This document shows, in pieces, positions 33,069-41,626 of a stretch of DNA of 64,000 bases. Both the position numbers and the translations under genes were made by a program. How positions within the stretch are numbered: the first letter of the stretch is position 1; each line of letters begins with the position of its first letter. Source of the DNA: Streptomyces cupreus (GTDB lineage Bacteria > Actinomycetota > Actinomycetes > Streptomycetales > Streptomycetaceae). The stretch covers positions 1 to 64,000 of the forward strand of contig NZ_JACMSF010000023.1 of assembly GCF_014257025.1 (NCBI RefSeq). Reading direction: 5' to 3'. Under the pieces are notes generated by a model. It was given only the letters and a program-made list of their open reading frames with translations, had not been told where the DNA came from and did no database searches.

Positions 33069-33115
33069 GCGGGCGGCGCCCGGGTGCCAACCTACCTACC
33101 ACGCAAGGAGATTCC

Positions 33116-33715
33116 GTGCTCGACGCCGACTTCTTCCGCCGTTGGATGACCATGACGGCCGCGTCCGTCGAACGTGAGGCGGAACGGCTCACCGCCCTCG
33201 ACTCGCCGATCGGGGACGCCGACCACGGCAGCAATCTGCTGCGCGGGTTCCGCGCCGTGACCGTGGCCCTGGACAAGGAGTCCCCGGACACACCCGGCGC
33301 GGTGCTGATCCTCGCCGGACGGCAGCTGATCTCGACGGTCGGCGGCGCCTCGGGGCCGCTGTACGGAACGCTGTTGCGGCGCACCGGCAAGGCGCTCGGG
33401 GAGGCCGCCGAGGTCGACGAGGCGAAGTTCGCGGAGGCGTTCCGTACCGGGGTCGACGCGGTGATGACGCTCGGGGGCGCGGCGCCGGGCGACAAGACCA
33501 TGATCGACGCTCTGGTGCCGGCCCTGGACGCGCTCGGTGCCGGTTTCACCGCCGCCCGGGCCGCCGCCGAGGAGGGGGCGCTCGCGACGACGCCGCTCCA
33601 GGCGCGCAAGGGGCGGGCGAGCTATCTCGGCGAGCGCAGCATCGGGCACCAGGACCCCGGTGCCACCTCGTCGGCCCTGTTGGTCGCGGCTCTGGCGGAG
33701 GCGCACGGTGAGTGA
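33116..33715 (+). CDS. dhaL: Dihydroxyacetone kinase subunit DhaL
   Basis: 199 residues, GTG start with AAGGAG upstream. Carries ADP as a bound coenzyme: DSPIGDADHGSNLLRGF supplies the Mg-binding aspartates, then GGASGPLYGTLLR and APGDKTMIDALVPALDAL. 47 nt after dhaK. Overlaps dhaM by 8 nt. Confidence 0.95.
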   Translation: MLDADFFRRWMTMTAASVEREAERLTALDSPIGDADHGSNLLRGFRAVTVALDKESPDTPGAVLILAGRQLISTVGGASGPLYGTLLRRTGKALGEAAEVDEAKFAEAFRTGVDAVMTLGGAAPGDKTMIDALVPALDALGAGFTAARAAAEEGALATTPLQARKGRASYLGERSIGHQDPGATSSALLVAALAEAHGE

Positions 33716-34118
33716 CGACAAGCTGGTCGGGATCGTGCTGGTGTCGCACAGCGCCGAGGTGGCGGCATCGGTGGCGGAGCTGGCGAAGAGCCTCGCGGGC
33801 GGCGGGACTTCGGTACCGGTGGCTCCGGCGGGCGGCACCGAGGACGGCGGTCTCGGCACCAGCTCCGAACTGATCGCCGCGGCGGCCGCCGCCGTGGACC
33901 GGGGTGCCGGGGTGGCCGTCCTCACCGACCTCGGCAGCGCGGTGCTGACCGTCAAGGCTCTCCTCGCCGAGGGCGACGAACTCCCCGACGGCACACTCCT
34001 GGTGGACGCCCCCTTCGTCGAGGGCGCGATCGCCGCGGTCGTCACGGCGTCCACCGGCGCCGACCTCGCGGCCGTGCAGGCAGCGGCAGAGGAGGCGTAC
34101 ACCTACCGCAAGGTGTGA
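33708..34118 (+). CDS. dhaM: PTS-dependent dihydroxyacetone kinase phosphotransferase DhaM
   Basis: 136 residues, GTG start inside the end of dhaL. Single EIIA-mannose-type domain with active His14 (GIVLVSHSAEVAASVAELAK) and GGTEDGGLGTSSELI, TDLGSAVLTVKALL. It has only the EIIA part, as usual in actinobacteria, so it needs HPr and enzyme I encoded elsewhere. It ends 3 nt before the convergent TetR gene. Confidence 0.92.
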   Translation: MSDDKLVGIVLVSHSAEVAASVAELAKSLAGGGTSVPVAPAGGTEDGGLGTSSELIAAAAAAVDRGAGVAVLTDLGSAVLTVKALLAEGDELPDGTLLVDAPFVEGAIAAVVTASTGADLAAVQAAAEEAYTYRKV

Positions 34119-34121
34119 CCC

Positions 34122-34760
34122 CTAGGCGACACCCCGGGAGGCCATCTCCAGCGCCACGCGCAGCGCCGCCTCCAGCTCGGCCCTCGTCGTCGCCGCGTCG
34201 GGGGCCGGCTCTGCGGTGTGCCAGGCGTGGTGTTCCACGGCCGCCCGCAGCGCCGCGTTGAACATCGCCGCCTGGATCACCGGGCGCAGATCGTCGGCGG
34301 GCAGTCCGGCCCGTTCGGCGAGCGCCCGGGCGAAGGCCGGCTCGGCCTCGTCGTACGTCTGGAGCCAGACGGCGCGGAGGCCGGGCTCGGTGCGGGTGAG
34401 CCGCACCAGGGCGCCGACGGTGGCGCGTTCGGGGCCCCGGATCAGGCCGTCCCCGGTCAGGAGGCTCCGGTCGAAGAGCTGGTCGAGGGGCTCGCCCGGA
34501 CGCCAGTCCCGCAGACACTCGGCGATCAGGTCGATGCCGGCCGAGAACAGCGGCTGTACGCAGCTCTCCTTGCTCGGGAAGTAGCGCCACACGGTCCGCG
34601 CCGAGACACCGACCGCCTGCCCGATCTGCTCGCCGGTGGTCGCCGTCACGCCCTGGGCGACGAACAGGTCGACCGCGGCCCGGGCGATCTCCAGCCGGAT
34701 CTCGGCCTTGCGCTCCTCGGTCAGCGGCGGTCGTCCCGTGCGTGCGCGGGCTGCGGTCAT
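34122..34760 (-). CDS. TetR-family transcriptional regulator
   Basis: 212 residues. N-terminal helix-turn-helix (AVDLFVAQGVTATTGEQIGQ, AVGVSARTVWRYFPSKESCV), variable ligand domain. ATG 34760 after CGGAGGAACAG. Divergent from the SDR gene, with a dyad in the 140-bp region between. Likely represses itself and the dehydrogenase; ligand unknown. Confidence 0.9.
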   Translation of the reverse strand: MTAARARTGRPPLTEERKAEIRLEIARAAVDLFVAQGVTATTGEQIGQAVGVSARTVWRYFPSKESCVQPLFSAGIDLIAECLRDWRPGEPLDQLFDRSLLTGDGLIRGPERATVGALVRLTRTEPGLRAVWLQTYDEAEPAFARALAERAGLPADDLRPVIQAAMFNAALRAAVEHHAWHTAEPAPDAATTRAELEAALRVALEMASRGVA

Positions 34761-34823
34761 CTGTTCCTCCGGTCCGGTGATCGCTCTTCCGGAAATTCTC
34801 CACCACACCCACGGCCCGACTTT

Positions 34824-34840
34824 ATGTCACTCACAGACAT
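34824..34840. promoter_or_regulatory. Probable TetR operator
   Basis: ATGTC (34824-34828), 7-nt spacer, GACAT (34836-34840), with A/T flanks extending the dyad, in the only AT-rich stretch between the divergent tetR and SDR genes. Confidence 0.5.
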
Positions 34841-34900
34841 TAAATCGTAGAGTGTGCGCGCACAGGGCACTCGGCCCTGGCGCAGGGATGGGAGCGGCTC

Positions 34901-35653
34901 ATGACCGACGGACGCGGCGTCATCGTCACCGGAGCGGGTTCGGGCATCGGCCGGGCCACGGCCCTGGCCTTCGCCGCCCAGGGCGACCGGGTCGTGGTGG
35001 CGGACCTCAACGCCGAGGGCGCACAGGCCGTCGTCAAGGAGATCGAGGAGGCGGGCGGCACCGCCGTCGCCGTCACCGGCGATCTGAGCGAGCAGTCGGC
35101 CGTCGACGCGGTCGTGACCACCGCCGTGGAGCGGTTCGGCGGGGTGGACGTGCTGGTCAACAACGCCGGGATCATGGACCGGATGTCGGCGGTCGCCGAT
35201 GTCAGCGACGCGGAGTGGGAGCGGGTCATCCGGGTCAACCTCACCGCCCCGTTCCAGCTCACCCGGGCCGTGCTGCCGCACATGCTGGCCGCGGGCAGGG
35301 GCGCGATCGTGAACACCGCCTCCGAAGCGGGCCTCAGGGGCAGCGCGGCGGGCGCCGCGTACACGGCCTCCAAGCACGGCATGGTGGGCCTGACGAAGAA
35401 CCTCGCGGTGATGTACCGGGGGCAGGGCATCCGCGCCAACGCCATCGCGCCCGGCGGCACCCGGACCGGCATCGTCATCGACGCCGAGCAGGGCGCCCAC
35501 GGGCCGACGGCGCTCGGCCCGCACTTCGTCAACGTCGGCCGGCTCGCCCAGCCCGAGGAACAGGCCGCGGCCATCGTGTTCCTCGCCTCGGACGCGGCGA
35601 GCAACATCAACGGTGTGGTGCTGCCGGTGGACGACGGCTGGTCGGCGGTCTGA
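34901..35653 (+). CDS. Short-chain dehydrogenase/reductase
   Basis: 250 residues, classical SDR: TGAGSGIGRA cofactor loop, NNAGIMDRM, Ser-Tyr-Lys triad region (NTASEAGLRG then YTASKHG), and C-terminal NINGVVLPVDDGWSAV. NAD(P)-dependent oxidation or reduction of an unknown alcohol or ketone. ATG 34901 with GGGAGCGGCTC upstream. Divergent from TetR. Confidence 0.92.
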   Translation: MTDGRGVIVTGAGSGIGRATALAFAAQGDRVVVADLNAEGAQAVVKEIEEAGGTAVAVTGDLSEQSAVDAVVTTAVERFGGVDVLVNNAGIMDRMSAVADVSDAEWERVIRVNLTAPFQLTRAVLPHMLAAGRGAIVNTASEAGLRGSAAGAAYTASKHGMVGLTKNLAVMYRGQGIRANAIAPGGTRTGIVIDAEQGAHGPTALGPHFVNVGRLAQPEEQAAAIVFLASDAASNINGVVLPVDDGWSAV

Positions 35654-35659
35654 CCGAGC

Positions 35660-36337
35660 TCAGCGGCTGCTGACGAACCTGCGTGCCAGCCACTCGCCCA
35701 CCGTGACGGCGGCCTCGCGGTCCTCGATCGGCTCCACCCGCGTGTCCTTGAAGACGATGTAGGTGACCCCGGAGGCGGTGCCACCGCCGTGCGGGTCGGG
35801 ACGGATCCCGAGGGCCTCGGCCGCGGCGTAGGAGGCCTCGCCGATGTTGTCGCGCGACCCCACGTCACCGACGACCGCGTACCGCACGCGGTCCCGGTAC
35901 ACGAGGGCGACCACCGAACCGCCGCGGATCCCATGGTCCCGGTAGTCCCAGACACTGCTCGGGGCGGGGACGACGACGTACGGGAGCCGTTCGGCGTCCA
36001 GATAGCGGCCGTCGGACTGCGTGAACGCGGTGACATCACTGAAGTAGGGGTCGGTACGGCTGTTGCAGTGGCGGCCGGGGCGGCCGTCGCAGTCGATGTC
36101 CAGGTCGGCCGTCCAGAAGACGGCCTCCCGGGTGCCGCAGACCGGGATCGTCGGGGGCCGGCCGTCGTCGGTGCGATAGCGCCCGCGGGAGATCTGGGCG
36201 CACTCACGCGCCTTGGCCAGCAGATCGGCGGCGCGGACGTCGCCCTGGTGCCGCACCGCCGGCCACTTCTCGGCCTGCGGTGCGGCGGCGAGCAGGGCGG
36301 CGCTTGCCGCGAGCAGCGTCAGCGACTGGAGACGCAC
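35660..36337 (-). CDS. Secreted GH75 chitosanase
   Basis: 225 residues, GTG start with AGGAGAGGG upstream. A short signal peptide (MRLQSLTLLAASAALLAAAP) is followed by a fungal-type chitosanase domain: EAVFWTADLDIDCDGRPG with Asp80/82/84, WDYRDHGIRGGSVVALVYRD, VGDVGSRDNIGEASYAAAEA with Glu167, then GVTYIVF. GH75 enzymes cut chitosan with an Asp/Glu pair in these motifs. A DasR-type site lies about 350 nt upstream, between it and the Fn3 lipoprotein. Confidence 0.85.
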   Translation of the reverse strand: MRLQSLTLLAASAALLAAAPQAEKWPAVRHQGDVRAADLLAKARECAQISRGRYRTDDGRPPTIPVCGTREAVFWTADLDIDCDGRPGRHCNSRTDPYFSDVTAFTQSDGRYLDAERLPYVVVPAPSSVWDYRDHGIRGGSVVALVYRDRVRYAVVGDVGSRDNIGEASYAAAEALGIRPDPHGGGTASGVTYIVFKDTRVEPIEDREAAVTVGEWLARRFVSSR

Positions 36338-36682
36338 GATGAGGAACCCTCTCCTGGGGGGACACTGACGGACACTCAGCCCAATCTGATGCCTGGGCGA
36401 TCAAGCGGCCACCGTTCGGGGGCCGGACGTGGTGCCCCGGCGCGTTCTTCGGAGATGCGGTCCCCGAACTTCCGGCAGCGGCCGGGAGTCTGAGCCTGTG
36501 TCGGCTCGGCCTCCCGGCCGCGCACGGCCGGCGCGGGATCAGCGACGACAGCGGTCCGCGCCACCGGCGTGAACTCCCGAGCCCTCCTGGGGAGTTCAGC
36601 CGTGAGGGGTCAGCATACGTAACCGTCGCGAACGACCGGCAACGACCGCCCTCTTGATGCGATCGCGCCAGCCGCGTCATAT
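36338..36682. other. Intergenic leader region with a stem-loop
   Basis: No coding signal I can support. A 9-bp stem, TGAACTCCC (36570-36578) with GGGAGTTCA (36590-36598), surrounds an 11-nt loop. It has no U-run and sits between two divergent genes, so it may be a leader structure or the end of an unannotated small RNA. Confidence 0.4.
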
Positions 36683-36694
36683 TGGTCCGGACCA
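36683..36694. promoter_or_regulatory. DasR-type operator (dre-like)
   Basis: TGGTCCGGACCA, a perfect 12-bp palindrome matching the GGTC-n2-GACC arms of the known DasR site TGGTCTAGACCA. It is 64 nt before the Fn3 lipoprotein and on the chitosanase side too, which fits amino-sugar control of both (inference). Confidence 0.6.
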
Positions 36695-36757
36695 TTGCCG
36701 CGAGCCGGTGTCCAGTGGTTCCGCCGCGGCCCCCGTCCCCCCACGGGAGGCACAGTC

Positions 36758-37759
36758 GTGCGACGCGTTCCGATCCCCGCCCGTCCGCACCGACTCGCCG
36801 TGCTCTGCGGCACCCTCGCCCTGGTCGCCTCCTGCGGCTGGCAGGGCCGGGCCGACGAGGGCCCGCTGCCCGGCGCACCGAGGGGCGTCACGGCCGAGGC
36901 GGGCAGCGCGACCAGCGTGCATGTGATGTGGAACGTGGTGACGGCGGGCCAGGGCATCGACGGTTACGAGGTGTATCGCGGCACCACAAAGGTCAAGGAC
37001 GTGCCGGGTGACGAACACATGGTGGATGTCACCCGGCTGCGCCCGTCCACGACGTACGTCTTCACCGTGCGGGCCCGTGACACCGACGGCCGCCTCGGAC
37101 CGCCCAGCGAGGAGGTCCGCGCGACGACTCCCGCCTCGGCCGCCGCGGACGGCGCCGCCCCGAGCGCGCCGGGCGCCGTGGCGGGCCGCGCGGTGGGCAG
37201 CAGGGCCGTCCAGCTGTCCTGGTCCGCGGCGAAGGACGACCGGGGTGTGGTGTCGTACGACATCCTTCAGGGCGGTACGAAGATCCACAGTGTGGGCGGT
37301 AACCAGACCGCGACCGTGCTGACGGGGCTGCGGCCGGGCACCCGCTACACCTTCACGGTCCTTGCCCGGGACGCCGCCGACAACAGCTCACCGACGGGCG
37401 CCCCCGTACGCCTCACCACACCGGGCAGAGACGACGGGCGCGGCACCGCACCGGTCGACTTCCGCGCCACGGCCCACCGCGGGGACGCGGACGGGGCCTA
37501 CTACATCGACCTGAGCTGGGTCCCGCCGCGCACGGACGGCGTGGTCACGGAGTACCAGGTGCACCTCGACGGGAAGCCCGCCACATCGGTGGTGTTCGGC
37601 GGTGAAGCGCCGCGTGAGAAGGCCACATACAGCTTCTACGCGGGCGCCGAGGCGGGGGTCAGTTATCGGGTGCGGCTGCGGGCACGGCTGCCCGACGGGA
37701 CCTGGGGCGGGTTCTCGGCGGAGCGGACGGTGACGACGGGCGACGACGGAACACGGTGA
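36758..37759 (+). CDS. Lipoprotein with three fibronectin type III domains
   Basis: 333 residues, GTG start with GGGAGG upstream. Signal peptide with lipobox LVASC (Cys at about 27). Fn3 domains at about 35-125, 130-225 and 230-330 (for example SVHVMWNVV, LRPSTTYVFTVRARDTDGR; VQLSWSAAKDDRGVVSYDI; LSWVPPRTDGVVTEYQVHLD). Fn3 repeats are common in Streptomyces chitin-degrading proteins, but no catalytic domain follows. A surface-anchored polysaccharide-binding or adhesion role is inferred from the neighbouring chitosanase. Confidence 0.85.
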   Translation: MRRVPIPARPHRLAVLCGTLALVASCGWQGRADEGPLPGAPRGVTAEAGSATSVHVMWNVVTAGQGIDGYEVYRGTTKVKDVPGDEHMVDVTRLRPSTTYVFTVRARDTDGRLGPPSEEVRATTPASAAADGAAPSAPGAVAGRAVGSRAVQLSWSAAKDDRGVVSYDILQGGTKIHSVGGNQTATVLTGLRPGTRYTFTVLARDAADNSSPTGAPVRLTTPGRDDGRGTAPVDFRATAHRGDADGAYYIDLSWVPPRTDGVVTEYQVHLDGKPATSVVFGGEAPREKATYSFYAGAEAGVSYRVRLRARLPDGTWGGFSAERTVTTGDDGTR

Positions 37760-37928
37760 GTCGGCCCGTCCCTGGGCCGGACGATGGAATCCGTCACCTG
37801 CCCGGGGGCGGTCCGCATGCGCGGTGGGCCGGGGGCACGTTGGCTGCCCCTGAGGCAGCACGGGCGTTTCCCGACCCTCGGCGGCGCAAGGGATGTACCG
37901 CCAACCGTGCCGCCGGAGGGCAGTCCAC

Positions 37929-38465
37929 ATGCGCAACTCAACGCCACTTCTCCGCTCGGGGCTGACCATGGCGGCCGCCGCCGCGCTTCCGCTCGCCCTG
38001 ACCGCCCCGACGGCCGCCGCGCAGTCCGGGATCTCGGTGAGCACCAGCGGCAACACGGTCTCGGTCACCACCGTCGAGTGCAGCCAGACCAGCTCCACCG
38101 GCAGCTGGGGCACCGCCTCGCTGCTCACCAGCAGCCAGGCGAACTTCGCCCAGGGCCGCCAGGTGGCGCTCTCGGGCTCGACCAGCCGGCAGTCCGCCGC
38201 CTGGTCGAGCGTCAGCCCGGGCACGTACACCGTCATCGTGCAGTGCGCGTTCAACAACCAGACCGCGGGCACCCAGGCGGTGGTCGTCTCCGCGCCCACC
38301 ATCTCCGCGACGGCCTCGCCCTCGCGCGGTGTCATGGGCGGTCTCGGCGGCGCCGCCAAGGACTTCGGCACGCTGACCCTCGCGGCGGGCGGCGGACTGC
38401 TGGCGATCGGCGCCGGGGCCACCGTCTGGTTCCTGCGCCGCCGCTCGAAGCCCTACCGGCTCTGA
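37929..38465 (+). CDS. Secreted, C-terminally membrane-anchored protein
   Basis: 178 residues. Signal peptide (TMAAAAALPLALTAPTAAAQ, cut near 32), a Ser/Thr/Gln-rich beta-type extracellular part with two cysteines (VECSQTSS and IVQCAFNN), and a C-terminal helix GGGLLAIGAGATVWFL followed by RRRSKPYRL. It would be held outside the membrane. Family not recognised. ATG 37929, ribosome site GGAGGGC. The last 13 nt overlap the convergent PadR gene. Confidence 0.8.
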   Translation: MRNSTPLLRSGLTMAAAAALPLALTAPTAAAQSGISVSTSGNTVSVTTVECSQTSSTGSWGTASLLTSSQANFAQGRQVALSGSTSRQSAAWSSVSPGTYTVIVQCAFNNQTAGTQAVVVSAPTISATASPSRGVMGGLGGAAKDFGTLTLAAGGGLLAIGAGATVWFLRRRSKPYRL

Positions 38466-39010
38466 GGGCCCTCGGCGGGCAGCTCGGCGAACTCCTCCAG
38501 CGCGTGGGTCAGCCACCGGGTCCAGAAGGTCTCCAGATCGATGCCCGCCCGCAGCACCAGATGGCGCAGCCGGTCCTCGGGGCCGTCCTTGCCGGGCGGG
38601 AAGTCGCGCTTCTCGATCTCCTCGTACTCGGCCAGCTGCCGTCGGTGCAGTGCGAGATGGCGGCGCAGATCGGCCTCGATGCCCTCGGTGCCGACCACGG
38701 CCGCCGCGCGCAGCCGCAACAGCAGCGTGTCCCGGTGCGGTTTGGGGTCCTGGGCGGCGGCACTCCAGCGGGCCAGTTCGGCGCGGCCCGCGGGCAGGAC
38801 CTCGTAGCTCTTCTTCTGACCGCGGGCGGGCTGCTCGGAGGCGAGCGCGCGGATCAACCCGTCCGCCTCCAGTTTTCCCAGCTCGCGATAGATCTGCTGA
38901 TGCGTCGCCGACCAGAAGTAACCGATCGACTTGTCGAAGCGACGGGTCAGCTCCAGCCCCGAGGACGGCTTTTCGAGCAGGGCGGTGAGGATCGCGTGCG
39001 GGAGTGACAT
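38453..39010 (-). CDS. PadR-family regulator 1
   Basis: 185 residues: SLPHAILTALLEKPSSGLEL, GYFWSATHQQIYRELGKLEA winged helix, then the Vir-type C-terminal helices (EADLRRHLALHRRQLAEYEE). ATG 39010. It is 21 nt after the FadH-like gene on the same strand, so the pair is probably one operon and autoregulated through the palindrome at 41105. Confidence 0.88.
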   Translation of the reverse strand: MSLPHAILTALLEKPSSGLELTRRFDKSIGYFWSATHQQIYRELGKLEADGLIRALASEQPARGQKKSYEVLPAGRAELARWSAAAQDPKPHRDTLLLRLRAAAVVGTEGIEADLRRHLALHRRQLAEYEEIEKRDFPPGKDGPEDRLRHLVLRAGIDLETFWTRWLTHALEEFAELPAEGPQSR

Positions 39011-39031
39011 GACGTCATCCTAGGGAGGCGC

Positions 39032-41047
39032 CTACAGCGCCGCCGCGACCTCCGTGCCCTGTTTGATGGCCCGCTTGGCGTCGAGCTCCGCGGCCACGTC
39101 GGCGCCGCCGATCAGGTGGACGCTGCGGCCGGCGGCCACCAGCTCCTCGTACAGATCGCGGCGCGGCTCCTGGCCGGTGCACAGGACGATGGTGTCGACC
39201 TCCAGGACCGTGCTCTCCTCGCCGACGGTGACATGCAGCCCGGCGTCGTCGATCCGGTCGTAGCGCACACCCGGGACCATGCGGACGCCGCGGTGCTTGA
39301 GCTCGGTGCGGTGGATCCAGCCGGTCGTCTTGCCGAGGCCCGCGCCGACCTTGGTGGTCTTGCGCTGGAGCAGATGGACGGTGCGCAGCGGGGCGGGACG
39401 CTCGGGCGCCGCCAGACCGCCCGCGCCCTCGTACGCCATGTCGACGCCCCAGAGGCGGAAGTACGTCTCGGGGTCCTCGCTCGCCTTGTCGCCGCCGTCG
39501 GTGAGGAACTCGGCGACGTCGAAGCCGATGCCGCCCGCACCGAGGATCGCGACGCGCTCGCCGACGGGCACGCGGTCGCGCAGCACGTCGAGGTAGCCGA
39601 CGACGCTCGGGTGGTCGACGCCCGGGATGTCCGGGGTGCGCGGCGTGACGCCGGTGGCGACGACGACCTCGTCGTAACCCTCCAGATCGGCGGCCCCGAC
39701 CGGCGTGTTCAGCCGTACGTCGACGCCCCGCGCGTCGAGCTGATGGCCGAAGTAGCGCAAGGTCTCGTCGAACTCCTGCTTGCCGGGGACCTGGCGGGCC
39801 ACGTTGAGCTGGCCGCCGATCTCGCTCGCGGCGTCGAACAGCGTCACCTCATGGCCGCGTTCGGCGGCCGACACCGCGCAGGCGAGACCGGCCGGGCCCG
39901 CGCCCACGACCGCGACCCGCTTGCGCCGCCGGGTCGGGGACAGGACCAGTTCCGTCTCGTGGCAGGCGCGCGGGTTGACCAGACAGGAGGTGATCTTGCC
40001 GCTGAAGGTGTGGTCGAGGCAGGCCTGGTTGCAGCCGATGCAGGTGTTGATGGCCTCCGGCCGGCCCTCGGCCGCCTTGTTCACGAAGTCGGGGTCGGCG
40101 AGCATCGGGCGGGCCATCGAGACCATGTCCGCGTAGCCCTCGGCGAGCAACTCCTCGGCGAGTTCGGGGGTGTTGATGCGGTTGGTGGTCACCAGCGGGA
40201 GAGACACCTCCCCCATCAGCCGCTTGGTGACCCAGGTGTACGCGCCCCGCGGCACGGAGGTGGCGATGGTCGGGATGCGCGCCTCGTGCCATCCGATGCC
40301 GGTGTTGATGATGGTCGCCCCGGCGGCCTCGACCGCCTTCGCGAGGGTGATCACCTCCTCCAGCGTGGAGCCGCCCGGGACCAGGTCCAGCATGGACAGC
40401 CGGTAGACGATGATGAAGTCCTCGCCGACGGCCTCGCGCACCCGGCGCACGATCTCGACCGGGAAGCGCATGCGGTTCTCGTACGAGCCGCCCCAGCGGT
40501 CGGTGCGGTGGTTGGTCTGCGCGGCGATGAACTCGTTGATGAGGTAGCCCTCGGAGCCCATGATCTCGACGCCGTCGTAGCCGGCGTGCCGGGCGAGGCG
40601 GGCGGTGCGGGCGTAGTCCCCGATGGTCCGCTCGACGTCGGCGTCGGTGAGCTCGCGCGGCGGGAAGGGGCTGATCGGGGCCTGGAGCGGGCTCGGCGCG
40701 ACCAGATCCTGGTGGTAGGCGTACCGGCCGAAGTGCAGGATCTGCATCGCGATCCGGCCGCCCTCGCGGTGCACGGCCTCGGTGATGGCCCGGTGCTGCT
40801 CGGCCTCCGCCTCGGTGGTGAGCTTCGCGCCGCCCTCGTAGGGGCGCCCCTCTTCGTTCGGGGCGATGCCGCCGGTGACGATCAGGCCGACGCCGCCGCG
40901 GGCCCGTTCGGCGTAGAAGGCGGCCATGCGCTCGAAGCCGCGCTCGGCCTCCTCAAGGCCCACGTGCATGGAACCCATCAGCACGCGATTGGGCAGCGTG
41001 GTGAAGCCCAGGTCAAGCGGGTTCAGCAGGTGCGGGTAACGGCTCAT
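39032..41047 (-). CDS. fadH: NADPH-dependent 2,4-dienoyl-CoA reductase-like flavoenzyme
   Basis: 671 residues. Old-yellow-enzyme barrel (1-330), a 4Fe-4S site with Cys336, 339, 343 and 355 (CIGCNQAC), then an FAD/NADPH disulfide-reductase-like part (VAVVGAGPAGLACAVSAAER; AILGAGGIGFDVAEFL). E. coli FadH reduces 2,4-dienoyl-CoA during unsaturated fatty-acid oxidation; length and domain order match. ATG 41047. Several Streptomyces homologues act on other enoates, so the substrate is open. Confidence 0.92.
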   Translation of the reverse strand: MSRYPHLLNPLDLGFTTLPNRVLMGSMHVGLEEAERGFERMAAFYAERARGGVGLIVTGGIAPNEEGRPYEGGAKLTTEAEAEQHRAITEAVHREGGRIAMQILHFGRYAYHQDLVAPSPLQAPISPFPPRELTDADVERTIGDYARTARLARHAGYDGVEIMGSEGYLINEFIAAQTNHRTDRWGGSYENRMRFPVEIVRRVREAVGEDFIIVYRLSMLDLVPGGSTLEEVITLAKAVEAAGATIINTGIGWHEARIPTIATSVPRGAYTWVTKRLMGEVSLPLVTTNRINTPELAEELLAEGYADMVSMARPMLADPDFVNKAAEGRPEAINTCIGCNQACLDHTFSGKITSCLVNPRACHETELVLSPTRRRKRVAVVGAGPAGLACAVSAAERGHEVTLFDAASEIGGQLNVARQVPGKQEFDETLRYFGHQLDARGVDVRLNTPVGAADLEGYDEVVVATGVTPRTPDIPGVDHPSVVGYLDVLRDRVPVGERVAILGAGGIGFDVAEFLTDGGDKASEDPETYFRLWGVDMAYEGAGGLAAPERPAPLRTVHLLQRKTTKVGAGLGKTTGWIHRTELKHRGVRMVPGVRYDRIDDAGLHVTVGEESTVLEVDTIVLCTGQEPRRDLYEELVAAGRSVHLIGGADVAAELDAKRAIKQGTEVAAAL

Positions 41048-41104
41048 CGGGCCCCTCCGTGCGCGGTGTCGTCCTCCCTGTTGTAGAGGACCGCGCCCGG
41101 TTTA

Positions 41105-41118
41105 TGCAACTAGTTGCA
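41105..41118. promoter_or_regulatory. Probable PadR operator before fadH-padR
   Basis: TGCAACTAGTTGCA, a perfect 14-bp palindrome, 58 nt before the fadH-like start, AT-rich against its surroundings. Confidence 0.6.
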
Positions 41119-41135
41119 CAAAGGAGAGACCCAGG

Positions 41136-41507
41136 TCACCGGCTTTCCAGCCGGACGTGCAGCTCGCGCTCCTGGTCACCGGAGGCCGTGCTGAGGTCGT
41201 GCACCGTGAACAGGTCGTGCAGGGTGGCGCGGAAGCGGTCGATCGCCCAGTAGCCGCCCTGCGCATCGGCCTCGACGGACCGGGACAGCCGGCCGCCGGG
41301 GTGGGCGCCCGGGTGCGGCTCGGAGACGTCGAAGGTGCCCAGCCACACCGTCGGCCGGGTCTCGTGCCAATCCTGCGGTACGTCATCGGAGCGTCGGTCC
41401 GAGTCGTAGCACGCGCACAGGGCCTCGAACACGATCCGGGCGTCCTCCTTGCTGCATCCGCTGATCTCCACGGAGACGGATTCCGGGTGCAGTCGCTCAC
41501 TGTCCAT
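41136..41507 (-). CDS. Hypothetical protein, 123 residues
   Basis: Soluble, acidic protein (MDSERLHPESVSVEISGCSK, DVPQDWHETRPTVWLGTFDV, GGYWAIDRFRATLHDLFTVH). No signal peptide, no membrane helix, no motif I recognise. Coding character is supported by GC-rich third positions and a good ribosome site (AGAGGAGCGATC) before ATG 41507. Nothing can be said about function. Confidence 0.7.
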   Translation of the reverse strand: MDSERLHPESVSVEISGCSKEDARIVFEALCACYDSDRRSDDVPQDWHETRPTVWLGTFDVSEPHPGAHPGGRLSRSVEADAQGGYWAIDRFRATLHDLFTVHDLSTASGDQERELHVRLESR

Positions 41508-41626
41508 CGTGATCGCTCCTCTCGCGGCCGCGCCGCGTCACGGCGCCGGGTTCCCCCGCGACACCGTGTCGCACTCCCAGAAAACCACTACATTCCGGGA
41601 TGTACAGCCCCGAGAGGAGCGCCGAG

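Noticed and set aside
34864..34877. GGGCACTCGGCCC before the SDR gene, similar to the island palindrome.
   Set aside because: The arms are one base too close (5-nt rather than 6-nt centre between AGGGC and GCCCT), and the gene lies well outside the island.
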